A stretch of DNA of 64,000 nt, taken from the NCBI RefSeq assembly GCF_000718015.1, contig NZ_JODY01000031.1:1-64000 (forward strand). Reading direction: 5' to 3'. The notes beneath the pieces were generated by a model. The model searched no databases. It was not told where the DNA came from and was given only the letters and a program-made list of their open reading frames with translations. Source of the stretch: Streptomyces catenulae. Its GTDB lineage: Bacteria; Actinomycetota; Actinomycetes; Streptomycetales; Streptomycetaceae. Below are positions 50,409-57,570 of the stretch, one piece after another. The number at the start of each line of letters is the position of its first letter. Within the stretch, counting starts at the first letter, position 1. A program made the position numbers and the translations under genes.

Positions 50409-50948
50409 ATGAAGAAAGACGCCTTGAGGCTCAGTGCCGAAACCTTCGAGCTGAACTGCGTCAAGCTCGTGAAGATATACGGCGAAGGTATCGACCGTGC
50501 GCTCCGGATCGATATCGAGTACCACGAGAACCGGATAGCGCAGTTGAAAACAGCTCACAGGAAGTACGTCGAGGGGCACAATGCTTCCCTGACGGGCCTG
50601 CTGCACACAGTGACGGAAATAAAGGTCGAAGCCGGTGCTCTACGCACTGCTCGCCTTTCCCTTCGGGGGGTCAGAAAGGTCGGGGCCAATTCGCTCAAGG
50701 CGCAGGCACTCGTGTTCGTAGTGGACCACGCCGACCGGGTACACGGTGCCCTCGTCCGCCAGGAGGCACGCGACCGAGCTGCTCTAGACCAAGCGAGGCG
50801 GGAGCTCTGCGACGCCTCTGGTCCTGCCCACGAATACCTACTCGCCTATACCGATTTCCTCCGCCGCCAGATGGAAGACATTGCGGACGCGGGCTTCTGG
50901 ATTAAAGGGCTTCACGAGGCCGAGGTGATTCCTCAGTCCGAGGGCTGA
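50409..50948 (+). CDS. Hypothetical early helical protein
   Basis: Protein of 179 residues, almost fully helical with a coiled-coil character (RIDIEYHENRIAQLKTAHRK; ALVRQEARDRAALDQARREL). Not recognised. ATG 50409 with AAGAAGAGAG upstream. It forms a single-gene unit between ribozymes 2 and 3, so after cleavage it would be on its own mRNA. Confidence 0.7.
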   Translation: MKKDALRLSAETFELNCVKLVKIYGEGIDRALRIDIEYHENRIAQLKTAHRKYVEGHNASLTGLLHTVTEIKVEAGALRTARLSLRGVRKVGANSLKAQALVFVVDHADRVHGALVRQEARDRAALDQARRELCDASGPAHEYLLAYTDFLRRQMEDIADAGFWIKGLHEAEVIPQSEG

Positions 50949-50953
50949 CCCAC

Positions 50954-51007
50954 GGCGAAACCCCTTCGGGGGTCGGGGCGGGGTGGTGCCCGCTTCCTGA
51001 AGACGCC
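50954..51007 (+). ncRNA. Hammerhead ribozyme 3 (type II topology)
   Basis: Identical to ribozyme 2 for the first 47 nt (GGCGAAAC through stem I to CTGA). Cleavage after C50974. Core CTGAAGA (50997-51003), one extra C, then GCC (51005-51007). Begins 5 bp after the previous gene's stop codon. Confidence 0.9.
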
Positions 51008-51035
51008 AGCCGCATCACAAGATCCAGAGGTACAC

Positions 51036-51782
51036 ATGCACAGCGACCAGCAGAACCATCCGATGCTCGCCAAGGTCCGCGCGATCCTGGCCAAGGCGGA
51101 AGACCCGGCCGCATCACCGGAGGAGTCCCAGGCGTACTTCGCCAAGGCCGCCGATCTCATGTCGAAGTACGGCATCGAGCGAGCCATGATCGCCGAGTCC
51201 CTGCCGGAGACCGACAAGCCCACGAAGCGTGTCGTGATCGAGAGCGGTTCCTACCTGCTCGACCGCGTGAACCTGCTGATGTCGGTCGTCGATGCGCTCG
51301 GCGGCCAGTCCGTTCGGTGGCGGTCCTACGACTGGGACTCCGGCAAGTACGTACAGAAGGTCGAGATACACGGCTACGAGTCCGTGCTCGACCGAGCGGA
51401 GATGCTCTACACCTCCCTCCTGCTCCAGGCGTTCAACGGCATGAAGAAGGGCCGTCCCCTGCCGGGCGAGTCGACGACCGCCTACCGCAAGACATGGCTC
51501 GCCGGATTCCGCTCCGCCGTTACCGAACGCCTCGGCGTCGCCGAGCGGGCCGCCGTTGACGAGGCGGACCGACAGCTCGGCGGTAAGGCCGAGCTGGTAC
51601 TCGCCAAGCGCGAGGACACCATCCGGGCCATCTTCAAGGCCGCACACCCGAAGATCCGCTCCGCGCCGAAGCGCCGCCTGACCGGCTCCGGCTGGCATGA
51701 GGGCGTCACAGCGGGCGAGCGCGCCGACCTCGGCACGAACCCCCGTGTCGACTCAAGCCGGCGTCAGAGCCTGTCCGCATAA
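51036..51782 (+). CDS. DUF2786 domain protein
   Basis: Protein of 248 residues. The first 45 residues (MLAKVRAILAKAEDPAASPE; AYFAKAADLMSKYGIERAMI) are the DUF2786 domain common in phage and actinobacterial proteins. The middle has family-typical features (LLDRVNLLMSVVDALGGQSV; YTSLLLQAFNGMKKGRPLPG; YRKTWLAGFRSAVTERLGVA). Its biochemical role is unknown. ATG 51036 behind AGAGG. Confidence 0.84.
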   Translation: MHSDQQNHPMLAKVRAILAKAEDPAASPEESQAYFAKAADLMSKYGIERAMIAESLPETDKPTKRVVIESGSYLLDRVNLLMSVVDALGGQSVRWRSYDWDSGKYVQKVEIHGYESVLDRAEMLYTSLLLQAFNGMKKGRPLPGESTTAYRKTWLAGFRSAVTERLGVAERAAVDEADRQLGGKAELVLAKREDTIRAIFKAAHPKIRSAPKRRLTGSGWHEGVTAGERADLGTNPRVDSSRRQSLSA

Positions 51783-51840
51783 CTCCAATCGGCCGCCTCG
51801 CCCCGTCACGGGGCGGGCGGCCCCGTACCCGAAAGACGAC

Positions 51841-52086
51841 ATGGACAACAACAAGGCGACTGCCCGAATGATCAAGGTCACCCGCGAGGTCAGCGAGCGG
51901 CGTGAGGACTACTACGACCCGTCCACCGGCGAATGGCACACCACACGCAGGGACACCCATCTCTCCGAACAGGTTGTCTACGCCCCGCTCAATGAGCCGA
52001 CGCCTGGCGAGGAGCTGCACCACCCCTCCGTAGAAGAGCCTCCGACTGCCGAGGAGCTGGCGAAGGAGCTGGGGGTGGACTGGTGA
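51841..52086 (+). CDS. Small acidic hypothetical protein
   Basis: Eighty-one residues: TARMIKVTREVSERREDYYD, then WHTTRRDTHLSEQVVYAPLN and an acidic Pro-rich end (EEPPTAEELAKELGVDW). Not recognised. ATG 51841 with AAAGACGAC upstream; overlaps the next gene by 4 bp (GTGA). Confidence 0.62.
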   Translation: MDNNKATARMIKVTREVSERREDYYDPSTGEWHTTRRDTHLSEQVVYAPLNEPTPGEELHHPSVEEPPTAEELAKELGVDW

Positions 52087-52490
52087 CTTGGCCTTACGAC
52101 CTCTACATCTGCGACACCGAGCACGAGAACCTCGAAGACCACGGTGACGCCTGCGACGTCTGGCGGCACGGCGGCACCTGGTTCGACTACGGCTTCCGGC
52201 ACGCCTTTCGGGCTGCTGCCCGGCAGACGCACGCCTACGTGCGATCAACCAGCCCGCACACGGAGTACAAGGCCGTGGTGTTCAAACACATCAAGGGCGG
52301 CGGCCAGTGCGAGCAGTGCGGCCCAGCGACCGGGCGACGCGGACCGTGGACCCGCTCTCTCGCTTTCGAACAGTTCCTCTGCGCCGAGTGCGCCCGGGGT
52401 CTCCAAGCGGCCTCCGACGGCATCAGCAAGGCCATGGGCGTCACCCGCTGGCGCAGCGTCCGCCCGGTCATCGAAGACGCCGAGCTCTGA
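52083..52490 (+). CDS. Hypothetical protein with Cys-pair motif
   Basis: Protein of 135 residues. CEQCG...CAECARG could bind zinc. The N-terminal part is Asp/His-rich (LYICDTEHENLEDHGDACDV). Family not recognised. GTG 52083 overlaps the preceding stop codon. It ends 10 bp before ribozyme 4. Confidence 0.65.
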   Translation: MTWPYDLYICDTEHENLEDHGDACDVWRHGGTWFDYGFRHAFRAAARQTHAYVRSTSPHTEYKAVVFKHIKGGGQCEQCGPATGRRGPWTRSLAFEQFLCAECARGLQAASDGISKAMGVTRWRSVRPVIEDAEL

Positions 52491-52500
52491 CCGAACACCA

Positions 52501-52555
52501 GGCGAAACCCCCGAGAGGGGGTCGCGGGGCAGTGGTGTGCCCCGCCTGATGAGCC
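52501..52555 (+). ncRNA. Hammerhead ribozyme 4 (type II topology)
   Basis: GGC, GAAA, stem III (ACCCCC-GAGA-GGGGGT, six pairs and a GNRA loop), GTC (52521-52523), stem I (GCGGGGC with GCCCCGC, seven perfect pairs; loop AGTGGTGT), CTGATGA (52546-52552), GCC. Cleavage expected between 52523 and 52524. Precedes the ardA gene by 25 bp. Confidence 0.93.
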
Positions 52556-52580
52556 AGCCCACATCGACAGTGAGGAACAC

Positions 52581-53129
52581 ATGATCACCCTGGGATACCT
52601 GGACACGCCCCGCGTGTGGATCGGGTGCCTGGCCTGCTACAACGCGGGCCGCCTAGTCGGCGACTGGTACGAGGCCGACGCCGCCGACCTGGTGTCCGGC
52701 GGCGACCTCCATGGCCGTCCGACCGACCATGACGAGCTGTGGGTCATGGATCACGAGAACTTCCTCGGCGCGATCGTGGGGGAGTGCTCCCCGCATCACG
52801 CCGCGAAGATCGCCAAGACTCTGCGCGAGATCCTGCCGTACGAACACGGCCCCTTCGCCGCATGGTTCAGCGAGTACGGCGACAGCGGAGACGACCTGGC
52901 CGAGGACCTCGAACGCTTCCGGGACGAGTTCCGGGGCCAGCACGACAGCGAGGCCGACTTCGCCCGCGTGTGCGCCGAAGAGGTCCTCATTGGCGAGGAA
53001 CAACAGCTCCTGGCCCGCTGGCCGTTCAACGGGATCGACTGGGACCGCGCTGCCGTGGAGCTGTTTTCCGGCGCCTACTGCTCGATCGACGCGCCTGGAG
53101 GCGGTGTCTATGTCTTCGACATCGGCTGA
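52581..53129 (+). CDS. ardA: Antirestriction protein ArdA
   Basis: Protein of 182 residues, very acidic. PRVWIGCLACYNAGRLVGDW is the conserved ArdA start (a Y-N-x-G-x-L-x-G-x-W pattern), and FAAWFSEYGDSGDDLAEDLE and FARVCAEEVLIGEEQQLLAR resemble the later parts of the family. ArdA mimics B-form DNA and blocks type I restriction enzymes. Typical of conjugative elements and phages. ATG 52581. Directly after ribozyme 4, so cleavage would leave it a 57-nt leader. Confidence 0.9.
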   Translation: MITLGYLDTPRVWIGCLACYNAGRLVGDWYEADAADLVSGGDLHGRPTDHDELWVMDHENFLGAIVGECSPHHAAKIAKTLREILPYEHGPFAAWFSEYGDSGDDLAEDLERFRDEFRGQHDSEADFARVCAEEVLIGEEQQLLARWPFNGIDWDRAAVELFSGAYCSIDAPGGGVYVFDIG

Positions 53130-53475
53130 CCTCGAAACCGCGGCCGGGCTGTACGCCCACGCCTGCGTGGAGTGCGGCTACGTGCCCGAGTTCCTCGACG
53201 AAGACCTGACCTGCGCGGCGTGCCGCGTCCGAATCCACCTGGGAGCCACCGTCATGAAGAAGACCATCAAGTTCACGGTCGAAGAGATCACGCACGGAGA
53301 CATCGAGATCGAGATCGACGTACCCGAGGAGTTCCTCGACGAGGACGGAGAGGTCTCCGACGACGATGCCCTCCGGGACTTCCTGGAGGACAACGAGGAC
53401 GAGTGGTACGAGCTCGCCCCGGCCTTCTACGAGATCCAGGCGAAGGAAGTCGTCGAGGTCGTCGACACCTACTGA
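53110..53475 (+). CDS. Zinc-ribbon protein with acidic domain
   Basis: Protein of 121 residues. The first 45 residues hold two Cys pairs (CVECGY...CAACRV), a likely zinc ribbon. The remainder (KKTIKFTVEEITHGDIEIEI; VPEEFLDEDGEVSDDDALRD) is acidic and may mimic nucleic acid. An internal ATG at 53254 has GGGAG upstream and could give the acidic domain alone. Starts inside the ardA end, behind GGAGGCGG. Confidence 0.68.
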   Translation: MSSTSADLETAAGLYAHACVECGYVPEFLDEDLTCAACRVRIHLGATVMKKTIKFTVEEITHGDIEIEIDVPEEFLDEDGEVSDDDALRDFLEDNEDEWYELAPAFYEIQAKEVVEVVDTY

Positions 53476-53525
53476 GGCACAAGCGCCCAACCCCTGCCAG
53501 GTGAAGTGGTGGGGGTCGGGCGCCC

Positions 53526-53583
53526 GGCGAAACCCGCTGGAGCGCGGGTCGCGGAGGAGTGGTGTCCTCCGCCTGATGATGCC
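53526..53583 (+). ncRNA. Hammerhead ribozyme 5 (type II topology)
   Basis: GGC, GAAA, stem III (ACCCGC with GCGGGT; loop TGGAGC), cleavage after C53550, stem I (GCGGAGG with CCTCCGC, seven pairs; loop AGTGGTGT), CTGATGA (53573-53579), one extra T, GCC. Precedes the 53613 gene by 29 bp. Confidence 0.92.
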
Positions 53584-53612
53584 AGCCAGCATCGCTTCCA
53601 AGGATACGCACG

Positions 53613-53975
53613 ATGAGCGCTACTCATGGCGCCGTGGGCTTCAACGCCTCGGACGCCCGGTTCTTCGCGAACCACACCTATCACGTTGCCGTCACTTGGG
53701 GCGGAGGCCGAGCCGCCGCCCACATCCGACAGGCACAGCCGACCATCCACTTCTCGCATGAGATGAAGTGGTCCCGAAGCCCCGAAGACGTTGACCCGAA
53801 CGCCCTTCTTGACGAGGTGCTCCAGCACGCCCAACTCGCGGGCCGGATGGAAGCTGCTGATCACCTCGCTGTCCAGGAGCTGAGGAACCAGCACGAACCG
53901 CTCGACTGGTTCTCGCCTGCTGCCATGCCGGCCGCGGACCGTACCCGGTACGACCTGATGGGGGGCACCGCGTGA
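53613..53975 (+). CDS. Hypothetical early protein
   Basis: Protein of 120 residues starting MSATHGAVGFNASDARFFAN. Beta-rich first half (HTYHVAVTWGGGRAAAHIRQ), helical second (NALLDEVLQHAQLAGRMEAA). Not recognised. ATG 53613 with AAGGA upstream; the stop codon overlaps the next start (GTGA). Confidence 0.66.
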   Translation: MSATHGAVGFNASDARFFANHTYHVAVTWGGGRAAAHIRQAQPTIHFSHEMKWSRSPEDVDPNALLDEVLQHAQLAGRMEAADHLAVQELRNQHEPLDWFSPAAMPAADRTRYDLMGGTA

Positions 53976-54145
53976 ACGGCCGCTCTCACCTGGGCTGCCC
54001 CCGGTGCCGCATATCCCTGTCCATCCGGCTCAGCGTCCGCGAGTGGGCCGTCTGTGGACTCTGCGAATACGGCGGGCTCTGGAGCGAGTTCATGATCTGC
54101 GACTGCTCCGGCTACGACTGCCTGTTCGACGACGAAGACGCATGA
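53972..54145 (+). CDS. Small Cys-rich protein
   Basis: Fifty-seven residues with four Cys-pair-like motifs (CPRC; CGLC as CGLCEYGG; CDCSGYDC), suggesting a zinc-binding knuckle. GTG 53972 overlaps the preceding stop codon, and its stop overlaps the methyltransferase start in ATGA. Not seen as a known family. Confidence 0.66.
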   Translation: MNGRSHLGCPRCRISLSIRLSVREWAVCGLCEYGGLWSEFMICDCSGYDCLFDDEDA

Positions 54146-56397
54146 TGCCCGCCGCACCGATACGCCTCGACACGGCCGGAGCCCTCGGGACCCCCGACGT
54201 GCTGGACCTCGGCGGCATGTCGACCGAGGAACTGGAGGAACTTGCGGCTCCCTGGCCTGTGCACTGGCTCTTCCCTCCTGAGCCAGAAGACCCTGATCGA
54301 GTAATCAACCTCTTTGCTGGTCCCGGTGGTTGGGATGCGGGGGTGCGCGACGTACTCCAACATGACCTTGACACGGTTGGCGTCGAAGTCCATAAGGACG
54401 CGTCGGCCACCGCTCGTGCAGCGGGGTTCAAACGCATCGTCGCCGATGTCCGGGCCCTTGACCCGAAGCATCCGGCCCTCCGCTGGGTGCGCGGGCTGCT
54501 TGTCTCGGCTCCGTGCCAGTGCTGGACCCCGGCCGGGAAGAGGGCCGGGCAGGACCCGGAGAACCAGGATCTTCTCCTGGACGTGTTCAGCATGGCCTTC
54601 GAGGCGACCTTCGGGCACTGGCACGACTCCCGCCCTTGCGAGTGGGAGGGCGATTGCCTGGTCTGCGACGACCCGGAGTGGGACGGACACGCCGGATTCA
54701 CGGGGCCCCTGCTCTCCTTGGACGAGGTGAGGGCACCGATAGCCGAGATGACCGACGCACGGATCGGCCTGCTCGCCGAGGTGCTCATCTGGTCCCTGAC
54801 CCTCACCGCGCGGTGGGACAACCTCCGTTGGCTGGCCATGGAGCAGAGCGCGGCCCTGCCGGAGGCCGTCCTCGACGGCATCCGCGAGGAACTGTGGTCG
54901 GCGGACTGGTGCAGCGCCGAGTGCCGCGTCCTGGACGCTGTCGACTACGGACTTGCCAGCCGCAGGAAGCGCGTCTTCCTCATGGCCGCCCGGCACTCCT
55001 ACGTCTACATGGGCTCCCTGAGCCCGAAGGAGCCGATCGCGACCACGACGGCCGCTGAGGCCCTCGGCTGGCCGACTGGCGTTCGTGTCAACACGCGGGG
55101 CGTTCGCAAGACGGCGGGCGGCAACTGCTGGAGCGCGGATAGACCCGCGACCGGCATCACCAGCAAGATCCGCGGTTGGTACTGGGAGCACGACAAGGAA
55201 CGGCGGTTCAGCCTCGACGAGGCCGCGCTCCTGGTCGGTTTCCCGTCCGGCTACCCGTGGACCGGCTCCCGTTCCTCCTGCACGCAGCAGATCGGCGACG
55301 TCGTCGCCCCGCCTATGAGCTGCGTCGTCGTCGGCTCCCTCCTCATGAAGCCGTGGGAGTCGAAGCTCCGAGCCCACCTCAGCACCATCTACGGCCGCCC
55401 GGCCGATCACACATCACCGAAGGAGAAGCACATGAACACCACCGGCATCACCGAGGTGGACACCGAGTACGGGAAGGTCGCGGTTCGCCGCGTGTCGAGC
55501 GAAGGAGTTCCCGAGCGCGAGCGCACGTGGACCACGTCCTACGAGATCACCGGCCCGCGCATGACCGGTCTGGTCCATGTCCAGCCGCAGTTCACCAACG
55601 ACGAGAACAAGGACTTCGAGCTCCTGCCGAGCGAGGTCAACCTCTTCGCCAGCTCCGGAAGATACTCGAACCGGACGGCCCACCTGACCATCAACGGCAT
55701 CGAGCTGGAGGAGACGAAGCTCTTCTACATCACAAAGCCGGAGGACGCGGAACGGTTCCGCGTCCGCAGGAAGACCGACGACTGGCGCCGCTCGGAGATG
55801 TCCGACGCAGGCACCCAGCGGACGCGAGCCGCCCTCCGCGCGGTGCTCGAAGCCCACTACGCCGACGAGCTCCACATGTACGACCAGGCCGTCACGTACG
55901 CGGAAGCACACAACCCGAGCCGTAAGACGAGGACGCTCCGCGCCATCGAGGAGAAGATCGCCGAGGCCGAGAAGCTGGAACGGGCGATCGAGGAACTCCG
56001 CGAACAGCTCGGCACCCTCGGCGACCTGGAGATACTCGCCCCCGCCCAGCGGCCGGCCGCCCCCGCACCCGTCGAACCGGAGGAGCCTGCCCCTGCGGTC
56101 AAGCCGCTGGCAGCAGCCAGCCCCGGAGCAGTGCCCATCGCAGAACTCCGGAGCGGGGAGCAGGTACGGGCGACCGGCAACAACACCCTCGGCCGCACGG
56201 TCACCCGGACCGGCGTGCTCTTGGTGGAGCCCAAGCAAGTCACTGTTCAGGACTCGGGGCGGCGTGTAACGAAGTGGCGCCTCTACATCGACGAGCCCGG
56301 CGCCGAACCCACCCGCTCGAACTCGGTCACGCTGTGGCCCCACGAGACCGCGGAACGGCTCGGCGACCTTGCCTTCGACCTGGCCGCCGCCGCGTGA
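54142..56397 (+). CDS. DNA cytosine-5 methyltransferase fused in frame to a downstream protein
   Basis: ORF of 751 residues. Residues 1-430 are a C5 methyltransferase: motif I INLFAGPGGWDAG (about 55-67), motif IV with catalytic C125 in APCQCWTP, LASRRKRVFLMAAR (VIII) and QIGDVVAPPMSCVVV (X). It could protect phage DNA from host restriction. From residue 431 the frame continues into an unrelated protein with no stop codon between. At the joint, the codons for KEKH contain AAGGAG, a perfect ribosome site for an internal ATG at 55432. Start ATG 54142 overlaps the previous stop codon. Confidence 0.85.
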   Translation: MMPAAPIRLDTAGALGTPDVLDLGGMSTEELEELAAPWPVHWLFPPEPEDPDRVINLFAGPGGWDAGVRDVLQHDLDTVGVEVHKDASATARAAGFKRIVADVRALDPKHPALRWVRGLLVSAPCQCWTPAGKRAGQDPENQDLLLDVFSMAFEATFGHWHDSRPCEWEGDCLVCDDPEWDGHAGFTGPLLSLDEVRAPIAEMTDARIGLLAEVLIWSLTLTARWDNLRWLAMEQSAALPEAVLDGIREELWSADWCSAECRVLDAVDYGLASRRKRVFLMAARHSYVYMGSLSPKEPIATTTAAEALGWPTGVRVNTRGVRKTAGGNCWSADRPATGITSKIRGWYWEHDKERRFSLDEAALLVGFPSGYPWTGSRSSCTQQIGDVVAPPMSCVVVGSLLMKPWESKLRAHLSTIYGRPADHTSPKEKHMNTTGITEVDTEYGKVAVRRVSSEGVPERERTWTTSYEITGPRMTGLVHVQPQFTNDENKDFELLPSEVNLFASSGRYSNRTAHLTINGIELEETKLFYITKPEDAERFRVRRKTDDWRRSEMSDAGTQRTRAALRAVLEAHYADELHMYDQAVTYAEAHNPSRKTRTLRAIEEKIAEAEKLERAIEELREQLGTLGDLEILAPAQRPAAPAPVEPEEPAPAVKPLAAASPGAVPIAELRSGEQVRATGNNTLGRTVTRTGVLLVEPKQVTVQDSGRRVTKWRLYIDEPGAEPTRSNSVTLWPHETAERLGDLAFDLAAAA
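55432..56397 (+). CDS. Nested protein from internal start (C-terminal half of the fusion ORF)
   Basis: Protein of 321 residues if started at the internal ATG 55432, which has AAGGAGAAGCAC before it. Starts MNTTGITEVDTEYGKVAVRR; middle has charged helices (LRAIEEKIAEAEKLERAIEE), a Pro/Ala linker and a C-terminal beta domain (VRATGNNTLGRTVTRTGVLL, RVTKWRLYIDEPGAEPTRSN). Not recognised. It reads as an independent gene that lost the stop codon of its upstream neighbour. Confidence 0.62.
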   Translation: MNTTGITEVDTEYGKVAVRRVSSEGVPERERTWTTSYEITGPRMTGLVHVQPQFTNDENKDFELLPSEVNLFASSGRYSNRTAHLTINGIELEETKLFYITKPEDAERFRVRRKTDDWRRSEMSDAGTQRTRAALRAVLEAHYADELHMYDQAVTYAEAHNPSRKTRTLRAIEEKIAEAEKLERAIEELREQLGTLGDLEILAPAQRPAAPAPVEPEEPAPAVKPLAAASPGAVPIAELRSGEQVRATGNNTLGRTVTRTGVLLVEPKQVTVQDSGRRVTKWRLYIDEPGAEPTRSNSVTLWPHETAERLGDLAFDLAAAA

Positions 56398-56750
56398 AGC
56401 ACGCACTTCGGAAGAGGCCCGAGCAGCGTTGGCAGTGTCTCCGCTGCCGCGCGGCCTTCCTCGACAAAGCCACCGCCCAGCGCTCGGTGTTCCTGTGCCC
56501 CGGCGAGCCTCTGGTGCACGGGCTCCTCGGCCAGCGCGAGCACATTCGGTACCCCACCTGGTCGAAGGACCGAGGCTGCGCCGCCTGGAACTGCCCCGAC
56601 CCTGCCCCGTGGCACACCTGGCACGGGCCGGACCCGTACTGCGACGAGATCACGTGCCGGATCTGCCTGCACGACTGCGACTGCGATGTGTGCGAGGGCC
56701 GCGTCCGGGCGCCCGGTCTCTTCCGGCTCGTCGACAGCCTCGAAGTATGA
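56394..56750 (+). CDS. Cys-rich hypothetical protein
   Basis: Protein of 118 residues with a CLRC motif near the start and a Cys-dense segment near the end (CRICLHDCDCDVCEG), likely binding two zinc ions. His/Trp-rich middle (WHTWHGPDPYCDEI). GTG 56394 overlaps the previous stop codon. Not assigned. Confidence 0.68.
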   Translation: MKHALRKRPEQRWQCLRCRAAFLDKATAQRSVFLCPGEPLVHGLLGQREHIRYPTWSKDRGCAAWNCPDPAPWHTWHGPDPYCDEITCRICLHDCDCDVCEGRVRAPGLFRLVDSLEV

Positions 56751-56764
56751 AAGGACCCACCATC

Positions 56765-57322
56765 ATGAACATCCCACTGATCGGTTTCGCGGGCGCCGCA
56801 GGCTCCGGAAAGGACACCGCGGCCTGCTGCCTCGTCGAGCTCGGGTGGCGCCGCAAGGCGTTCGCCGACCCCGTGAGGGACATGCTGTACGCGGTCAACC
56901 CCGTCCTGATCGACCCGCTCAGCGAGGCGGGCACCACCACAGTCGCGACCGAGGTCGACCAGCACGGCTGGGAGTACGTGAAACGCGAATTCCCCGAAGC
57001 GCGGGGGTATCTTCAGCGGCTCGGCACCGAGGCCGGCCGTCAGGTGCTCGGTGCCGAGGTGTGGGTGGACGCCCTGTTCCGGGACTACGAAACGTGGACG
57101 GAACCCGTGGTCGTCACCGACGTCCGGTTCCCGAACGAGGCCGACGCCATCCGGGAGCGCGGGGGACTGGTGGTCGAGATCCGGCGCCCGAGCCAGGCGT
57201 TGATCGAAGGCTCCGACCACATCAGCGAGAACGCCCTCGCTCACTGGGACTTCGACGCGACGATCTTGAACACCAGCCTGGAAGGGCTCCGGGCGAGCAC
57301 TACGGCTCTTCTCTTTCCCTGA
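56765..57322 (+). CDS. Deoxynucleoside monophosphate kinase
   Basis: Protein of 185 residues. The P-loop GAAGSGKDT (residues 10-18) carries the Asp of T4 dNMP-kinase-like enzymes. FADPVRDMLYAVNPVLIDPL and YLQRLGTEAGRQVLGAEVWV are typical of this phage family. Phosphorylates dNMPs for phage DNA synthesis. ATG 56765 has AAAGGA 8 nt upstream. Its stop codon overlaps the following site-family copy (57321). Confidence 0.86.
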   Translation: MNIPLIGFAGAAGSGKDTAACCLVELGWRRKAFADPVRDMLYAVNPVLIDPLSEAGTTTVATEVDQHGWEYVKREFPEARGYLQRLGTEAGRQVLGAEVWVDALFRDYETWTEPVVVTDVRFPNEADAIRERGGLVVEIRRPSQALIEGSDHISENALAHWDFDATILNTSLEGLRASTTALLFP

Positions 57323-57368
57323 TTGCGATACTTGCGCAAGGCGGAGTGAATGCGTAATCTTGGCTTCG
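57321..57368 (+). promoter_or_regulatory. Promoter with two site-family copies, for the right-end genes
   Basis: First copy 57321-57341 (GATTGCGATACTTGCGCAAG), second 57348-57368 (GAATGCGTAATCTTGGCTTC). TTGCGC (57332-57337), 17-bp spacer, TAATCT (57355-57360) give a good promoter that lies across both copies. It would serve the genes from 57382 to int. Confidence 0.78.
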
Positions 57369-57381
57369 AGAGGAGGGGCGC

Positions 57382-57570
57382 GTGAGCACCACCATCAACA
57401 GCCCGGCCGAACTCGACGAGTTGCCGGACGGTTCGGAGTTCGAGGACGCCGAGGGCGACAGCGGCGTGAAGGCGAACGGGTTCGCCTACCTCGTCCCAGG
57501 ATTCGCACAGCCGGTGAGGGCGGACTTCTTCGCCTATCCCGTCTCGGTGAAGGGCCTCGGCGCCGCGTGA
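57382..57570 (+). CDS. Small hypothetical protein
   Basis: Sixty-two residues: MSTTINSPAELDELPDGSEF, an acidic part and a beta-like end (NGFAYLVPGFAQPVRADFFA). Not recognised. GTG 57382 with GGAGGGG upstream; overlaps the next gene (GTGA). First gene after the 57332 promoter. Confidence 0.66.
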   Translation: MSTTINSPAELDELPDGSEFEDAEGDSGVKANGFAYLVPGFAQPVRADFFAYPVSVKGLGAA

